Part shown: piece by piece, positions 1 to 9,037 of the stretch
Layout: the number at the start of each line of letters is the position of its first letter
How positions within the stretch are numbered: the stretch's first letter is position 1
Origin: K189A clade bacterium
GTDB taxonomy: Bacteria > Pseudomonadota > Gammaproteobacteria > Pseudomonadales > Azotimanducaceae
Direction: 5' to 3'
Assembly: GCA_902613475.1 (NCBI GenBank)
Contig: CACMHG010000008.1
Location: 1-64,000 of the forward strand
Length of the DNA stretch: 64,000 nt
The notes under the pieces: model-generated
Database searches by the model: none
What the model was told of the DNA's origin: nothing
What the model saw: only the letters and a program-made list of their open reading frames with translations
Program-made: the position numbers and the translations under genes

Positions 1-39
1 CGCACCGTGACGGGGTATCTGTATCGACGATGTGCTCAT
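1..39 (-). CDS. Start of the next dcw gene, probably ftsW (partial)
   Basis: A start codon on the minus strand at 39 overlaps the murD stop as ATGA, and the frame stays open to the window edge (13 codons). In the usual dcw order the gene after murD is ftsW, the lipid II polymerase that pairs with FtsI. Thirteen codons carry no recognisable motif, so the identity rests on position and on the coupled start only. Confidence 0.4.
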   Translation of the reverse strand, partial: MSTSSIQIPRHGA

Positions 40-1364
40 GGAGACGCCTCGACTTGACGGGCCTCAGTGACGTTAAGTATCAGCTCTCTAAAGTGCTCTC
101 CTCTGGCCACGAAGCTTGGATACATATCTAAACTCGCGCAGGCTGGCGAGAGCAGCACGGTATCGCCCGCGCAAGCATGAGCGAAGGCCGAACTAACGGC
201 CTCATCCATTGTCGCTACCTGCTGATGCTCGACGCCACTGATACTCGCTACCTCATTTAGCGCCGACGCATCCTTACCCAGGGTGATCAACAATCGAACC
301 CGACCGCGCATCGCATCCCCTAGTGGCGCTAAGTCCGCGTCTTTACTGTCACCACCGGCGATTAGGATCAACCGGCTATCCAGGGCAAAACCCGCAAGGG
401 CGGCCATTGTGGCACCGACGTTAGTCGCCTTAGAGTCATTAATACAGTGGATATCCGTTGGGCCTGACAACCTTTCGAAACGGTGCGGTAATCCCTGAAA
501 ACCACCCAGCAGCTGCGCGGCACGCCGTGGCTCAATCCAGGGCTCGACCAAGGCCATTGCCCATAAGCAATTTTCGACGTTGTGTCTGCCCGCAAGCGGT
601 AAGTCGGAAACCGCGATTAAGGGCGCGTCGCCACAGCATAACCATTGAGCATCGTTAAGAGATGTCACTCCCCAACGGTGTGTGCCCGTCGCAGACATAT
701 CCACCCTAACGTTCACGCTGCAGGCGCAGTCACGACTACCTACCGAGTATTCGGCGTTCGCGTAGATACGTTCCTTGGCGCGGCGGTAGCTATCTAAATC
801 ACCGTGCCAATCACGATGGTCATCGGTGATATTCAATACACCAGCACTGGCCAACGCCAAATAAGCACTATGGGCCAATTGAAAACTGGATAGCTCAAGC
901 ACATAGACATCTGCAGGCGTATCCAACAGACCCAGGGCTGGCACGCCCAGATTGCCTCCTACTGAACACCTAAGGCCGCTGGCCTGCAGAAGGTGGCCGA
1001 CCAAGGACACAACAGTGCTTTTTCCATTGGTGCCGGTCACACCAATCACTGGCGCATCGACCCGGGACATAAAGAGGTCAATATCGGAAAATATGGAGAT
1101 CCCGGCGGCCTGTGCTTGCCGTACCAAGGGATGGTGCAAGGGTAGACCTGGACTGACGATTACCTGATTGGTATTGGCAAGCACTTCCCTTGGCCATTCT
1201 TCGACCTGCCAGAGCACTTGAATATCTGACGGGCTTTCGAAGGTGGCTGGCTGCGACCGGGTATCGAGCACCAACGGATAGATGTCTTGTTCATAAAGAT
1301 GCTGAACAACGGATCTACCCGTCATGCCATATCCCAATACGACTGTGCCCGCCGATCGTGTCAT
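36..1364 (-). CDS. murD: UDP-N-acetylmuramoyl-L-alanine--D-glutamate ligase
   Basis: Cytoplasmic Mur ligase that adds D-Glu to UDP-MurNAc-L-Ala using ATP, the second amino-acid step of peptidoglycan precursor synthesis. With the start at 1364 it is 442 aa, normal for MurD. The N-terminal Rossmann-like UDP-binding part contains GYGMTGRS (11-18), the ATP loop is [10 protein letters not shown] (108-117), and the C-terminal domain has HRFERL and NDSKATN, both typical of MurD. The frame is open further upstream to 1448, but an ATG at 1364 overlaps the mraY stop as ATGA and begins the conserved N-terminus, so that start is preferred. It lies in the dcw operon between mraY and the gene entering from the left edge. 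Confidence 0.95.
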   Translation of the reverse strand: MTRSAGTVVLGYGMTGRSVVQHLYEQDIYPLVLDTRSQPATFESPSDIQVLWQVEEWPREVLANTNQVIVSPGLPLHHPLVRQAQAAGISIFSDIDLFMSRVDAPVIGVTGTNGKSTVVSLVGHLLQASGLRCSVGGNLGVPALGLLDTPADVYVLELSSFQLAHSAYLALASAGVLNITDDHRDWHGDLDSYRRAKERIYANAEYSVGSRDCACSVNVRVDMSATGTHRWGVTSLNDAQWLCCGDAPLIAVSDLPLAGRHNVENCLWAMALVEPWIEPRRAAQLLGGFQGLPHRFERLSGPTDIHCINDSKATNVGATMAALAGFALDSRLILIAGGDSKDADLAPLGDAMRGRVRLLITLGKDASALNEVASISGVEHQQVATMDEAVSSAFAHACAGDTVLLSPACASLDMYPSFVARGEHFRELILNVTEARQVEASP

Positions 1365-2443
1365 CGCAGTTTCAATGTCGAGAGGCCAATAGTGACCAAA
1401 ACGAGAGTGATAATCCAAAAACGCACAATCACACGCGGCTCCGGCCAACCTTTAAGTTCAAAGTGATGGTGAATGGGCGCCATTCTGAAAACGCGTCGAC
1501 CCGTTAGGCGAAATGAAATTACCTGGATAATGACGCTGGCGGTTTCCAGCACAAAAAGGCCACCCATGATCAGAAGCACGATCTCGTGGCGGACGATGAT
1601 CGCCAGCAGGCCAAGCGCCGCTCCCAAGGCAAGCGCGCCCACGTCGCCCATGAAAATCTGAGCGGGATAGGTGTTAAACCACAGGAACCCCAACCCAGCG
1701 CCGATCAGCGCACCGCAGAAAACCGAGAGTTCCCCGGCATGGGCGATATAGGGAATCTGCAGATACGCGGAGAACTCGATATTGCCTGTAACGTAGGCAA
1801 TCAGGCCAAGTGCAGCTCCAACCATAACCGCAGGCAGGATGGCCAAGCCGTCCAGCCCGTCAGTTAGATTTACAGCGTTGCTCATACCCACGATCATCAA
1901 ATAGCCAAGCAGAATAAAGCCCGCACCCAAGGGCAAGGCAATGTCCTTGAAAAAGGGTACGTAGAGCGCAGTTTGAGCTGGCACGTTGGCGGTGTTGTAA
2001 AGGTAGAGGACGGCGGCAAGTGCAAAAACAGACTGCCAAAAATACTTCCAGCGGGCTGCCAACCCGTCAGAGGACTTGCGCGATATCTTCAAATAGTCGT
2101 CAATCCAGCCAATCAGCCCAAAGGCCATCGTCACGGCCAAGACCAGCCAAACGTAGCGGTTTGTCAGGTCACCCCACAAGAGAGTCGTTACTGAAATGAT
2201 GATCAGGATAAGCGCACCACCCATGGTCGGCGTGCCTGCCTTGCTAAAATGCGACGCGGGTCCATCGTCGCGAACCTGCTGACCAATTTGTGACTGCGTC
2301 AACCAGCTGATCATGCGCGGTCCAATCAGCAAGGAGACCGCAAGTGCGGTCACTACGCTGACCATGGTGCGTAACGTCAAATACTGGAACACCCCGAACC
2401 CACTGACATACTCAGACAAGTATTGCGTTAGCCAAAGCAGCAC
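1361..2443 (-). CDS. mraY: Phospho-N-acetylmuramoyl-pentapeptide transferase
   Basis: Integral inner-membrane enzyme that moves phospho-MurNAc-pentapeptide from UDP to undecaprenyl phosphate, making lipid I. At 360 aa with about ten hydrophobic segments it has the family's usual size. Visible catalytic features are the paired aspartates in WIDDYLK (115-116), [12 protein letters not shown] (189-200) and the HHH triad in [11 protein letters not shown] (325-327). It starts with GTG at 2443, whose G is the last base of the murE TAG stop, so the two are translationally coupled. In most relatives murF sits between murE and mraY; here it is absent. Confidence 0.96.
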   Translation of the reverse strand: MLLWLTQYLSEYVSGFGVFQYLTLRTMVSVVTALAVSLLIGPRMISWLTQSQIGQQVRDDGPASHFSKAGTPTMGGALILIIISVTTLLWGDLTNRYVWLVLAVTMAFGLIGWIDDYLKISRKSSDGLAARWKYFWQSVFALAAVLYLYNTANVPAQTALYVPFFKDIALPLGAGFILLGYLMIVGMSNAVNLTDGLDGLAILPAVMVGAALGLIAYVTGNIEFSAYLQIPYIAHAGELSVFCGALIGAGLGFLWFNTYPAQIFMGDVGALALGAALGLLAIIVRHEIVLLIMGGLFVLETASVIIQVISFRLTGRRVFRMAPIHHHFELKGWPEPRVIVRFWIITLVLVTIGLSTLKLR

Positions 2444-3897
2444 TAGGCGTTCTCCTTCATAAATTCTCGAACCACTTCCGCATCACTAAATGGGTACTTG
2501 GTGCCAGCAATCTCCTGAGTACTCTCGTGTCCCTTTCCAGCAATCAGGATGACATCCTCAGATCCAGCGGACTGTATCGCCTGTGCAATAGCACCTGCAC
2601 GGTTTTGCTCAACGCAAACCGAGCGCTGCTGTTGCGTTGTGAGGCCGCTCAACATATCCCGCAAAATGGCCTCGGGATCCTCGTCTCGTGGGTTATCGCT
2701 GGTAAACCAGGCACGATCAGCCCATCGAGCGACAACTCGCGCCATTTCCGGCCGTTTGCCTTGATCACGGTTGCCCCCGCAACCAACAATACATATCAGC
2801 TGTTTCGGCGCCAGTTTGCTAAGCGCCGCAAGAACTTTGTCTAAGGCATCGGGGGTGTGGGCGTAATCAACGACGACCTTAGGCATACCAGGATGATCAC
2901 CTGCCACCTGCAGGCGACCGGGTACCGTACTTAACTGGCTGAGCGCGGTCTCGAGAGGCTCTAAGGCATGCCCACAGCCCAATAAAACACCGATTGCAGC
3001 AGCAACGTTGGCTACCGCGAAATCTGCAGCTATGGGTAGGGTGCTATTGAGCTGTCCCCAAGGTGTTGCAAATACAACCTGCATGCCACCTGGCGCGGAA
3101 ACCGCCTTCCAGGAAATATCTCCGCCAGGGCCAAAACTTACTATTTCCTCGGCTCGAGCACATCTAATGAGCTTACGACCTAGTGCATCCTCGGCATTGA
3201 TAACGGCGAGTTTCAATGGCCAATCGGTAAACAGCTTCGTCTTGGCTTCAGCGTATTTTTCCATGGAACCGTGATAATCGAGATGATCTCGCGTCAAATT
3301 AGAAAAAACGCCAACGTCCATGTGGACAGCCTGCACCCGGTCCTGATCAAGCGCATGGGAGCTAACCTCCAGCGCGATCTGTTTCATGCCCCTATGTGCC
3401 ATTGCAGCTAATTGCTTTTGCAGAAGCACTGGGGAAGCCGTGGTCATGGCGCTGTCGACTAAGTCTTGCGGGGCACCCCATCCCAAGGTGCCGCTATAAC
3501 CCGTCGGCACCTCCAAAAGATTGCCTAGATCTGCCAAATGATAGGCGATAGACGTCTTTCCATTGGTGCCAGTAACCCCGATGCAGGTCATCTCACGAGA
3601 GGGATCTTCATAGAATGCTGCCGCCAGCGCTCCACGCTGTCGGGCGAGTTGATCCATCTGAAATGTTGGCAGTGATAGGTTGTCAAAGTGCTGAGCCTGA
3701 GCGTCGATCACAAAGGCGACGGCCCCTGCCTGGAACGCCGTCTCCATATGCTGAAGACGAGCATCTTCATTTTGGGCACAGGCTACAAATACATCGCCCG
3801 CTTCTACGTTCAAGGATGATTCCGCCAACCCGCGGGCTTGTGGAAGGCTGCGAATTTGGCCCAGCACATGATCCATACTGTAGATTCCGGATCGCAT
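2443..3897 (-). CDS. murE: UDP-N-acetylmuramoyl-tripeptide synthetase, diaminopimelate-adding
   Basis: Cytoplasmic Mur ligase adding the third stem-peptide residue. The ATP loop is [10 protein letters not shown] (near residues 107-116), followed by [10 protein letters not shown] and YAEAKTK, which carries the lysine carbamylated in the family. The motif DNPR near residue 401 is the signature of meso-diaminopimelate-specific MurE, as expected for a Gram-negative wall. An ATG at 3897 overlaps the ftsI stop (TGATG); a GTG at 3900 would add one residue and cannot be excluded. Length of about 484 aa is normal, so this is not a MurE-MurF fusion even though murF is missing from the next position. 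Confidence 0.95.
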   Translation of the reverse strand: MRSGIYSMDHVLGQIRSLPQARGLAESSLNVEAGDVFVACAQNEDARLQHMETAFQAGAVAFVIDAQAQHFDNLSLPTFQMDQLARQRGALAAAFYEDPSREMTCIGVTGTNGKTSIAYHLADLGNLLEVPTGYSGTLGWGAPQDLVDSAMTTASPVLLQKQLAAMAHRGMKQIALEVSSHALDQDRVQAVHMDVGVFSNLTRDHLDYHGSMEKYAEAKTKLFTDWPLKLAVINAEDALGRKLIRCARAEEIVSFGPGGDISWKAVSAPGGMQVVFATPWGQLNSTLPIAADFAVANVAAAIGVLLGCGHALEPLETALSQLSTVPGRLQVAGDHPGMPKVVVDYAHTPDALDKVLAALSKLAPKQLICIVGCGGNRDQGKRPEMARVVARWADRAWFTSDNPRDEDPEAILRDMLSGLTTQQQRSVCVEQNRAGAIAQAIQSAGSEDVILIAGKGHESTQEIAGTKYPFSDAEVVREFMKENA

Positions 3898-5588
3898 CAC
3901 AGTGAACTCCCGGCCAAAACAGAGTCCATTGGCAGTGGATCGTTCAACATATTATCTGGCCTGACGCCGAGCAGCCGCAGGCTATGGGCTGCCACGCGTC
4001 CGAATACTGGCGCCGCGACCTTGCCGCCACTAGCGCGATCAGTATTGGGTTCGTTGACCAAGACGACCATGACAATTCTTGGGTCACTAACGGGCGCTAG
4101 GCCCGCAAACCAGGCAACATGGCGTTCGTCGTTATATCTACCATTCTCTAATACGCGAGCCGTACCGGTTTTGCCGGCGACACGGTAATCGTCAATGTCG
4201 GCATTGGTGGCCGTACCGCCCTGTTGGGTAACTCGCTCCATCATGGCGATCACCTCGCGGGCATCCTCTGCATCGAAAACTTGCTGAGGTTCTGGCACGC
4301 GATCTTGCTTGAGTATGCTTAATGGCAGGCGGCTGCCATGACCGGCCAGAGCAACATAGGCAGAGGCGAGCTGAAGCGGCGTCACAGTGAAGCCATAGCC
4401 ATATGCCATCGCCGTGCGCGACACCCTCGACTGCATACCAACATTGCTGAATAACCCCGTCACTTCTCCGGGCAAGCCGGTCCCGACATAGTCACCTAGG
4501 CCACTGCGTTGCAGCACATCAAATACCGCGTCCCTGGGTAGGTCCAGGGCCACCTTCGCGATGGCTACCTGACTGGATTTTTGAATCGCCTCTGCCAACG
4601 TAATGGTGTTGAGATTTACCGGGTCTTGGATCATTTTGCTGTCTACCCAGAAGTAACCGGGGGAGGTTTCAATCATGGTCTCAGACTGATACCGCCCGCT
4701 TTCCAGGGCTGCCATTGCTGTGAAAGGCTTTATGGTCGAACCGGGATCGTAAAAATCTGTCACGACGCGGTTACGCGTGGGCTCACGTTGATTGATCGGT
4801 CCGTTAGGGTTGAACGACGGTTGGTTTACGAGGGCAAGTATCTCTCCGGTTTTTACATCGACCATGATCAGCGAGCCCGACTTCGCGCCATGCCCTACAA
4901 CCGCAGATTTAAGTTCACGATACGCGATGTACTGTAGCCGGGAGTCGATACTTAAATGCAGGTCTGAACCGAAACGCGGCGCCCTACCATAGTCTAGGTC
5001 GTCGACTATGCGGCCTTCTCGATCTCGCAATACCGTTTTACTGCCGGCTTCGCCTCGCAATGAATTCTCAAAGGTAAGTTCAATACCCTCGAGTCCCATA
5101 TCGTCGATATCTGTCAAACCAACTACATGAGCCGAGGACTCTCCTGCGGGATAGTAACGCCGGTACTCTGGTTCTAGAGTAAGATGGGCAAGACGTAGCT
5201 CACGAATTGCATCCATATGCTCCCAGCTAACATGTCGTTTGAGGTAAAGATATCCGCGATGCGCATTGTTGCTCAGCAGCGTTCGCAAAGATTCAACGTC
5301 CAGATCCAGAATCTTGCTCAGCTGTTGTAGCGCAACACTGTTGGCATCGAATTGCAGCGGATTTACCGCCACCGCAAAAACCGGCGTGCTGACGGCTAAG
5401 GCCTCGCCATTACGGTCGTAAATCATGCCGCGCATTGCCGGCAGACGCTTTTCGTATATCGAGCGTTTATCGCCCTCTTCCTGCAGAAAGTCACGCTCAG
5501 TGACACCCAGATACACCACCCGAACAGACAGTGCGCCTGCTATACCGATGAAACATACGATAAACAGATAGTGGCGCCAGAAACTCAC
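3897..5588 (-). CDS. ftsI: Division-specific peptidoglycan transpeptidase FtsI (PBP3)
   Basis: Class B penicillin-binding protein that crosslinks septal peptidoglycan with FtsW. One N-terminal membrane segment (about residues 7-27) anchors it, followed by the pedestal domain and the transpeptidase domain. The nucleophile motif is STIK (284-287) and the KTG motif is KTGT (473-476). The middle motif, usually SSN, reads SSQ (338-340), a conservative but notable change. The GTG start at 5588 overlaps the ftsL stop (GTGA). 563 aa is within family range. Beta-lactam target in relatives. Confidence 0.95.
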   Translation of the reverse strand: MSFWRHYLFIVCFIGIAGALSVRVVYLGVTERDFLQEEGDKRSIYEKRLPAMRGMIYDRNGEALAVSTPVFAVAVNPLQFDANSVALQQLSKILDLDVESLRTLLSNNAHRGYLYLKRHVSWEHMDAIRELRLAHLTLEPEYRRYYPAGESSAHVVGLTDIDDMGLEGIELTFENSLRGEAGSKTVLRDREGRIVDDLDYGRAPRFGSDLHLSIDSRLQYIAYRELKSAVVGHGAKSGSLIMVDVKTGEILALVNQPSFNPNGPINQREPTRNRVVTDFYDPGSTIKPFTAMAALESGRYQSETMIETSPGYFWVDSKMIQDPVNLNTITLAEAIQKSSQVAIAKVALDLPRDAVFDVLQRSGLGDYVGTGLPGEVTGLFSNVGMQSRVSRTAMAYGYGFTVTPLQLASAYVALAGHGSRLPLSILKQDRVPEPQQVFDAEDAREVIAMMERVTQQGGTATNADIDDYRVAGKTGTARVLENGRYNDERHVAWFAGLAPVSDPRIVMVVLVNEPNTDRASGGKVAAPVFGRVAAHSLRLLGVRPDNMLNDPLPMDSVLAGSSL

Positions 5589-5932
5589 GGCACGACCTCT
5601 TCGATGGTTTGCGGAAACTGCATACGAAGTTCTTGTGTCGCGACGGTTTCGACAGTTTGCAAGCTTGCAAAGGAACTTCGTTCAAGAAGTAACCTGGAAT
5701 ACTCGGCCATCAACCTGTGCTGACGGGTTTGTAATTGATCAAGCTCGCTGTGCAAAGAGCGCATTGATTGTGCTGCCTGCACCAGGGCAAGGCCACTGCT
5801 AATCAACGAGACCGTAATCACCAGAAGCACGAGCAAATGCCAGCGGGAGAGGTCGTATCGCGTTTCTGCCAAACCACGCGCTCTAGATTTGGACGCGGTG
5901 CGAGATCTGCTTTTTGCCACATACATGGTCAT
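5585..5932 (-). CDS. ftsL: Cell division protein FtsL
   Basis: Small bitopic divisome protein of 115 aa that forms the FtsQLB complex activating FtsWI. The basic cytoplasmic N-terminus (rich in Lys/Arg, residues 1-28) is followed by one membrane helix (about 31-52) and a periplasmic coiled coil (about 55-95, rich in Leu, Gln and Glu). Sequence conservation is low in this family. The call rests on topology, size and its exact place between rsmH and ftsI, with a stop overlapping the ftsI start. Confidence 0.9.
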   Translation of the reverse strand: MTMYVAKSRSRTASKSRARGLAETRYDLSRWHLLVLLVITVSLISSGLALVQAAQSMRSLHSELDQLQTRQHRLMAEYSRLLLERSSFASLQTVETVATQELRMQFPQTIEEVVP

Positions 5933-5935
5933 GAA

Positions 5936-6937
5936 TCAGCGCACTCGCTCAATCACGCGAAGGGTCGCGCTTCGCGACCTAGGATTCGCGTTTAGCTCTG
6001 CCAACCCCGGTTTGATCGCGCCGCCCACCAAGCGCCCCGGCGTCTCCGCCAAATTGTGGCGGACTGGCAGGCGCCTGGGTAATTGAGGCGGTTGGCTGAG
6101 CTCTTTGAAGGTCCGCTTCACCTTGCGATCTTCTAAGGAGTGAAAGGAGATTACGGCGAGCCGCCCCCCAATAGACAGCGCATCGAACCCTTGTCTGAGG
6201 CCTTGATCCAATTCTTCAGTCTCTGCATTGATATACATGCGAATGGCCTGAAACGTCTTGGTAGCCGGATGCTTTCGCAGCACTCTTTTGGGCGCTGCGG
6301 CTACGCGGGCGACTAGATCGGCTAACTCCAGGGTTGTTGCAAGAGGTCGAGCCGCGACAATTTCACGAGCGATACGCCGAGACTGACGTTCTTCACCGAA
6401 TCGCCATAGCACATTGGCAATATCGCTCTCTTGCGCAGTGTTCAGCCAGTCTGCAGCGGACGGGCCCTCGGCGGGATTCATCCGCATATCCAAGGGACCG
6501 TCTCCGTTGAAACTAAATCCTCGGTCAGCTCGGTCAAGCTGGGGAGAGGACACGCCTAGGTCCAGTAATATTCCATCAACATGTTCGATGCCGCGCTGGG
6601 CCAACACCTTGCCCAATTCGGAAAACCGCGCTTGCGTAAACGTAAATCGCTGGTCTTTTGCCGCTATCAAGTTCGCCGCACTTGTTGCATCAGGATCTCG
6701 ATCTATCGCCAACAACCGATCACTGGCGGATAACCGCTGCAGCAGGTGACGGCTGTGACCGCCACGCCCAAAGGTTCCATCGACCAAGGTTCTGGAACCT
6801 TGTTGGTCAAATGCTGCAGGAGACTCCATCGACAGCAGCGCGGCGATCACTTCATTTAATAGTACCGGTACATGGTTCACAGGGTCCGACGAAGATGCGA
6901 CGGTCTGGGTTGGCGGTAAATTAGGGTTGGGGCTCAT
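5936..6937 (-). CDS. rsmH: 16S rRNA (cytosine1402-N4)-methyltransferase
   Basis: SAM-dependent methyltransferase that modifies C1402 in the ribosomal P site; RsmI, encoded in this window at 8192-9037, adds the 2'-O-methyl to the same nucleotide. 333 aa. The SAM loop is DGTFGRGGHS (near 53-62), followed by LLDLGVSSPQLD and the conserved GFSFNGDGPLDMRM segment; ISFHSLEDRKVK is visible in the C-terminal half. The ATG at 6937 overlaps the mraZ stop (ATGA), and ftsL begins 3 bp after its stop. Confidence 0.96.
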   Translation of the reverse strand: MSPNPNLPPTQTVASSSDPVNHVPVLLNEVIAALLSMESPAAFDQQGSRTLVDGTFGRGGHSRHLLQRLSASDRLLAIDRDPDATSAANLIAAKDQRFTFTQARFSELGKVLAQRGIEHVDGILLDLGVSSPQLDRADRGFSFNGDGPLDMRMNPAEGPSAADWLNTAQESDIANVLWRFGEERQSRRIAREIVAARPLATTLELADLVARVAAAPKRVLRKHPATKTFQAIRMYINAETEELDQGLRQGFDALSIGGRLAVISFHSLEDRKVKRTFKELSQPPQLPRRLPVRHNLAETPGRLVGGAIKPGLAELNANPRSRSATLRVIERVR

Positions 6938-7392
6938 ACAGATAGCCCATCGAAGATTTCACTGTTTTCAAGCATGGCCGAAGCGCCCTGAGCCAGCCAA
7001 TGCTCCAGCTGCTGCTGCCAGTGGTCGGCAGCCCAGATCTCGATCTTATTGCCCTGACCCACCAACACGAGCTTTTTGTCGAGATTCGCATAATCTCGCA
7101 GCATGGCGGGCAGCAACAGTCGCCCTGCCGAATCAAGCTCCAGGTCTGTGGCGTGACCAATTAAAAGCCGCTGCAGCAAACGCGCCTGAGGATTAATGTT
7201 TGAAAGGCCTTCGAGCTTTGCCTGAACTGCCTCCCATTCGTTTAGTGGGTACACCAATAGACAAGATTCACGCATGTCGATGGTCACGACGATTCGCCCT
7301 TCACTGAGCACGGCCAGGGTTTCGCGGTAACGCGCAGGTATCGCCATGCGACCCTTGGCGTCCAATGAAACACTGTTGATACCTCGAAACAC
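6934..7392 (-). CDS. mraZ: Transcriptional regulator MraZ of the dcw cluster
   Basis: DNA-binding protein with two SpoVT/AbrB-like halves, each with its signature: DAKGRMAIPARYRE near the N-terminus and DSAGRLLLPAMLRD in the second half. MraZ represses its own promoter by binding repeated TGGG-type boxes; such boxes lie at 7602-7625. The GTG start at 7392 gives VFRGINSVSLDAKG at the N-terminus and 152 aa, the usual length. The frame stays open to 7503 but the extra residues do not resemble the family. No strong ribosome binding site precedes the GTG, so a start at 7449 is possible. Confidence 0.93.
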   Translation of the reverse strand: MFRGINSVSLDAKGRMAIPARYRETLAVLSEGRIVVTIDMRESCLLVYPLNEWEAVQAKLEGLSNINPQARLLQRLLIGHATDLELDSAGRLLLPAMLRDYANLDKKLVLVGQGNKIEIWAADHWQQQLEHWLAQGASAMLENSEIFDGLSV

Positions 7393-7601
7393 AGTTTTAG
7401 CTTGCGGCGCAACGAGAGCTGAAGATCGATGGGCGAAGGCCAACAACATATCCGCCCGGTAGCATGGCCATGTCAGCCCACCTATGAACTTTGCGGTTGG
7501 CACATAACAAATGCCACGAACGGGCAGCGCTACCGGAACGTCTACTTGATATCCGATTCAATCGAAAAGCCTCTTGCCCTCTCGCTCTTTTTCCCTATTG
7601 C

Positions 7602-7625
7602 CCCACTTTTCTCCACTTTTTCCCA
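7602..7625 (-). promoter_or_regulatory. MraZ operator: three TGGN boxes in 10-bp steps
   Basis: Read on the minus strand, TGGG (7625-7622), TGGA (7615-7612) and TGGG (7605-7602) repeat with a 10-bp period, each followed by an A-rich spacer; a fourth partial AGGG follows, one base out of phase. This matches the known MraZ binding pattern of TGGG-type direct repeats one helical turn apart. It lies just downstream of the promoter at 7635-7662, where a bound MraZ would block transcription start. Confidence 0.8.
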
Positions 7626-7634
7626 AGGTTGCAC

Positions 7635-7662
7635 ACTATAGTCTCCAATCCTAGTGAGTCAA
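7635..7662 (-). promoter_or_regulatory. Sigma70-type promoter of the dcw operon (Pmra)
   Basis: On the minus strand a -35 box TTGACT (7662-7657) and a -10 box TATAGT (7640-7635) are separated by 16 bp. Transcription would start near 7628, immediately before the MraZ boxes, leaving a leader of about 235 nt to the GTG at 7392. Both the good hexamers and the adjacent operator support this as the main dcw promoter. Confidence 0.75.
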
Positions 7663-7711
7663 CAGAAGAAACGGCACATAAGCGACGGAAAAATAAGCAC
7701 ATTTTTAATAG

Positions 7712-7726
7712 CGCGGTGGATCCGCG
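7712..7726 (-). terminator. Possible rnpB terminator hairpin
   Basis: A 5-bp GC stem (CGCGG/CCGCG, 5-base loop), followed on the minus strand by an AT-rich stretch with interrupted T runs, lies between the end of rnpB and Pmra. It is the only hairpin I see that could separate the two units. The T tract is not directly adjacent, so the call is weak. Confidence 0.3.
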
Positions 7727-7790
7727 GAATCACGCTGAGTATGGATAAGACTGATGACAGACTAATCTAATGAGAGCGTGGCGGAAGGAG

Positions 7791-8141
<351 letters not shown>

Positions 8142-8146
8142 AGGGC

Positions 8147-8175
8147 AGGGTACGCAGTACCCTGGGATAGCACAA
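8147..8175 (-). promoter_or_regulatory. Probable rnpB promoter
   Basis: On the minus strand TTGTGC (8175-8170) and TACCCT (8152-8147) are 17 bp apart, placing the start near 8140, where the P1 helix of RNase P RNA begins. The -10 box is poor, but the spacing and the agreement with the RNA 5' end support it. Confidence 0.45.
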
Positions 8176-8191
8176 GGAGACTGCACCAGCT

Positions 8192-9037
8192 TTACCCCGG
8201 TTTGGGCCAGGAAGAATGAGCTTGCTGAGCTAACTGCAAAGCCAGTTGGTAAGCCTCTTTTTTGCGCACGCCACAAATCTGTGCCGCTAGCTTGGCTGCC
8301 TGTGTTGGCGCCAGTTCTTTCAATAGTGCGCCCAGCACGTGAGTCAGCTGAAACTGAGCTGTCACACTTTCAGCGGCTTCTACGATGCAAACAAATTCTC
8401 CCTTGGGTGAATCCGCGAGCTGAGCGAGAACATCAGCCGCGCTGCCTACGATAAAGGACTCATATTGTTTGGTCATTTCCCGTCCGATCATGACCTGGCG
8501 CGCCGAGAATGATGCAATATCCGCCAATGTTGAACGAATGCGATGCGGACTTTCCAAGAACACCAAAGCATCAGGCATTTGCAGCCACTCCTCTAGCTGA
8601 GTTCGCCTTGCCCCGGCTTTATTCGGCAAAAATCCCACATACCGAAACGGTTGGCTGGGTATGGGGCAAACGCTGAGTGCGGTAATAATCGAACAGGCGC
8701 CCGGCACGGGGACCACCCGAATATCTGCCTGCCAAGCGTACTGAATCAGTAAATAACCCGGGTCATTTAAGAGCGGTGTTCCCGCATCGCTTACCAGAGC
8801 GATATCTGTATTTTGCTTCAATCGATTCACCAAATCCGGCGCGATTGTGGCTTCGTTATGTTCGTGAAGGCTAACCAGCTGACAATTTGAATGGCCGATA
8901 TGCTGCAACAACACACGAGTTCGTCTGGTATCCTCCGCGGCGACTAAACCGACATGTTTTAGGGTATCTATCCCTCGAAGGCTGATATCGCCCAGGTGTC
9001 CAATCGGGGTGGCAACCACGTAAAGAGTTCCTGACAT
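8192..9037 (-). CDS. rsmI: 16S rRNA (cytidine1402-2'-O)-methyltransferase
   Basis: SAM-dependent tetrapyrrole-methylase-fold enzyme that 2'-O-methylates C1402 of 16S rRNA. The N-terminus LYVVATPIGHLGDIS, AAEDTRRT, LHEHNE and SDAGTPLLNDPG are classic family motifs. The start at 9037 (MSGTLYVVATP) gives 281 aa, the usual size. This ATG overlaps the oppositely oriented lpoA ATG (9036), so the two start codons share the palindrome CATG. A GAGGAA ribosome-binding-like sequence lies about 10 bp upstream of the start, inside lpoA coding sequence. Confidence 0.94.
   Translation of the reverse strand: MSGTLYVVATPIGHLGDISLRGIDTLKHVGLVAAEDTRRTRVLLQHIGHSNCQLVSLHEHNEATIAPDLVNRLKQNTDIALVSDAGTPLLNDPGYLLIQYAWQADIRVVPVPGACSIITALSVCPIPSQPFRYVGFLPNKAGARRTQLEEWLQMPDALVFLESPHRIRSTLADIASFSARQVMIGREMTKQYESFIVGSAADVLAQLADSPKGEFVCIVEAAESVTAQFQLTHVLGALLKELAPTQAAKLAAQICGVRKKEAYQLALQLAQQAHSSWPKPG

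Noticed and set aside
36-1448. Longer MurD start at 1448
   Set aside because: The extra 28 residues lie inside mraY coding sequence and do not match MurD; the ATG at 1364 overlaps the mraY stop and begins the conserved part.
2443-3900. murE-murF fusion to explain the missing murF
   Set aside because: murE has the normal length with one ATP loop and one set of ligase motifs.
7393-7503. N-terminal extension of MraZ to a GTG at 7503
   Set aside because: The extra 37 residues are not like MraZ, no ribosome binding site supports them, and the GTG at 7392 gives the family N-terminus and length.
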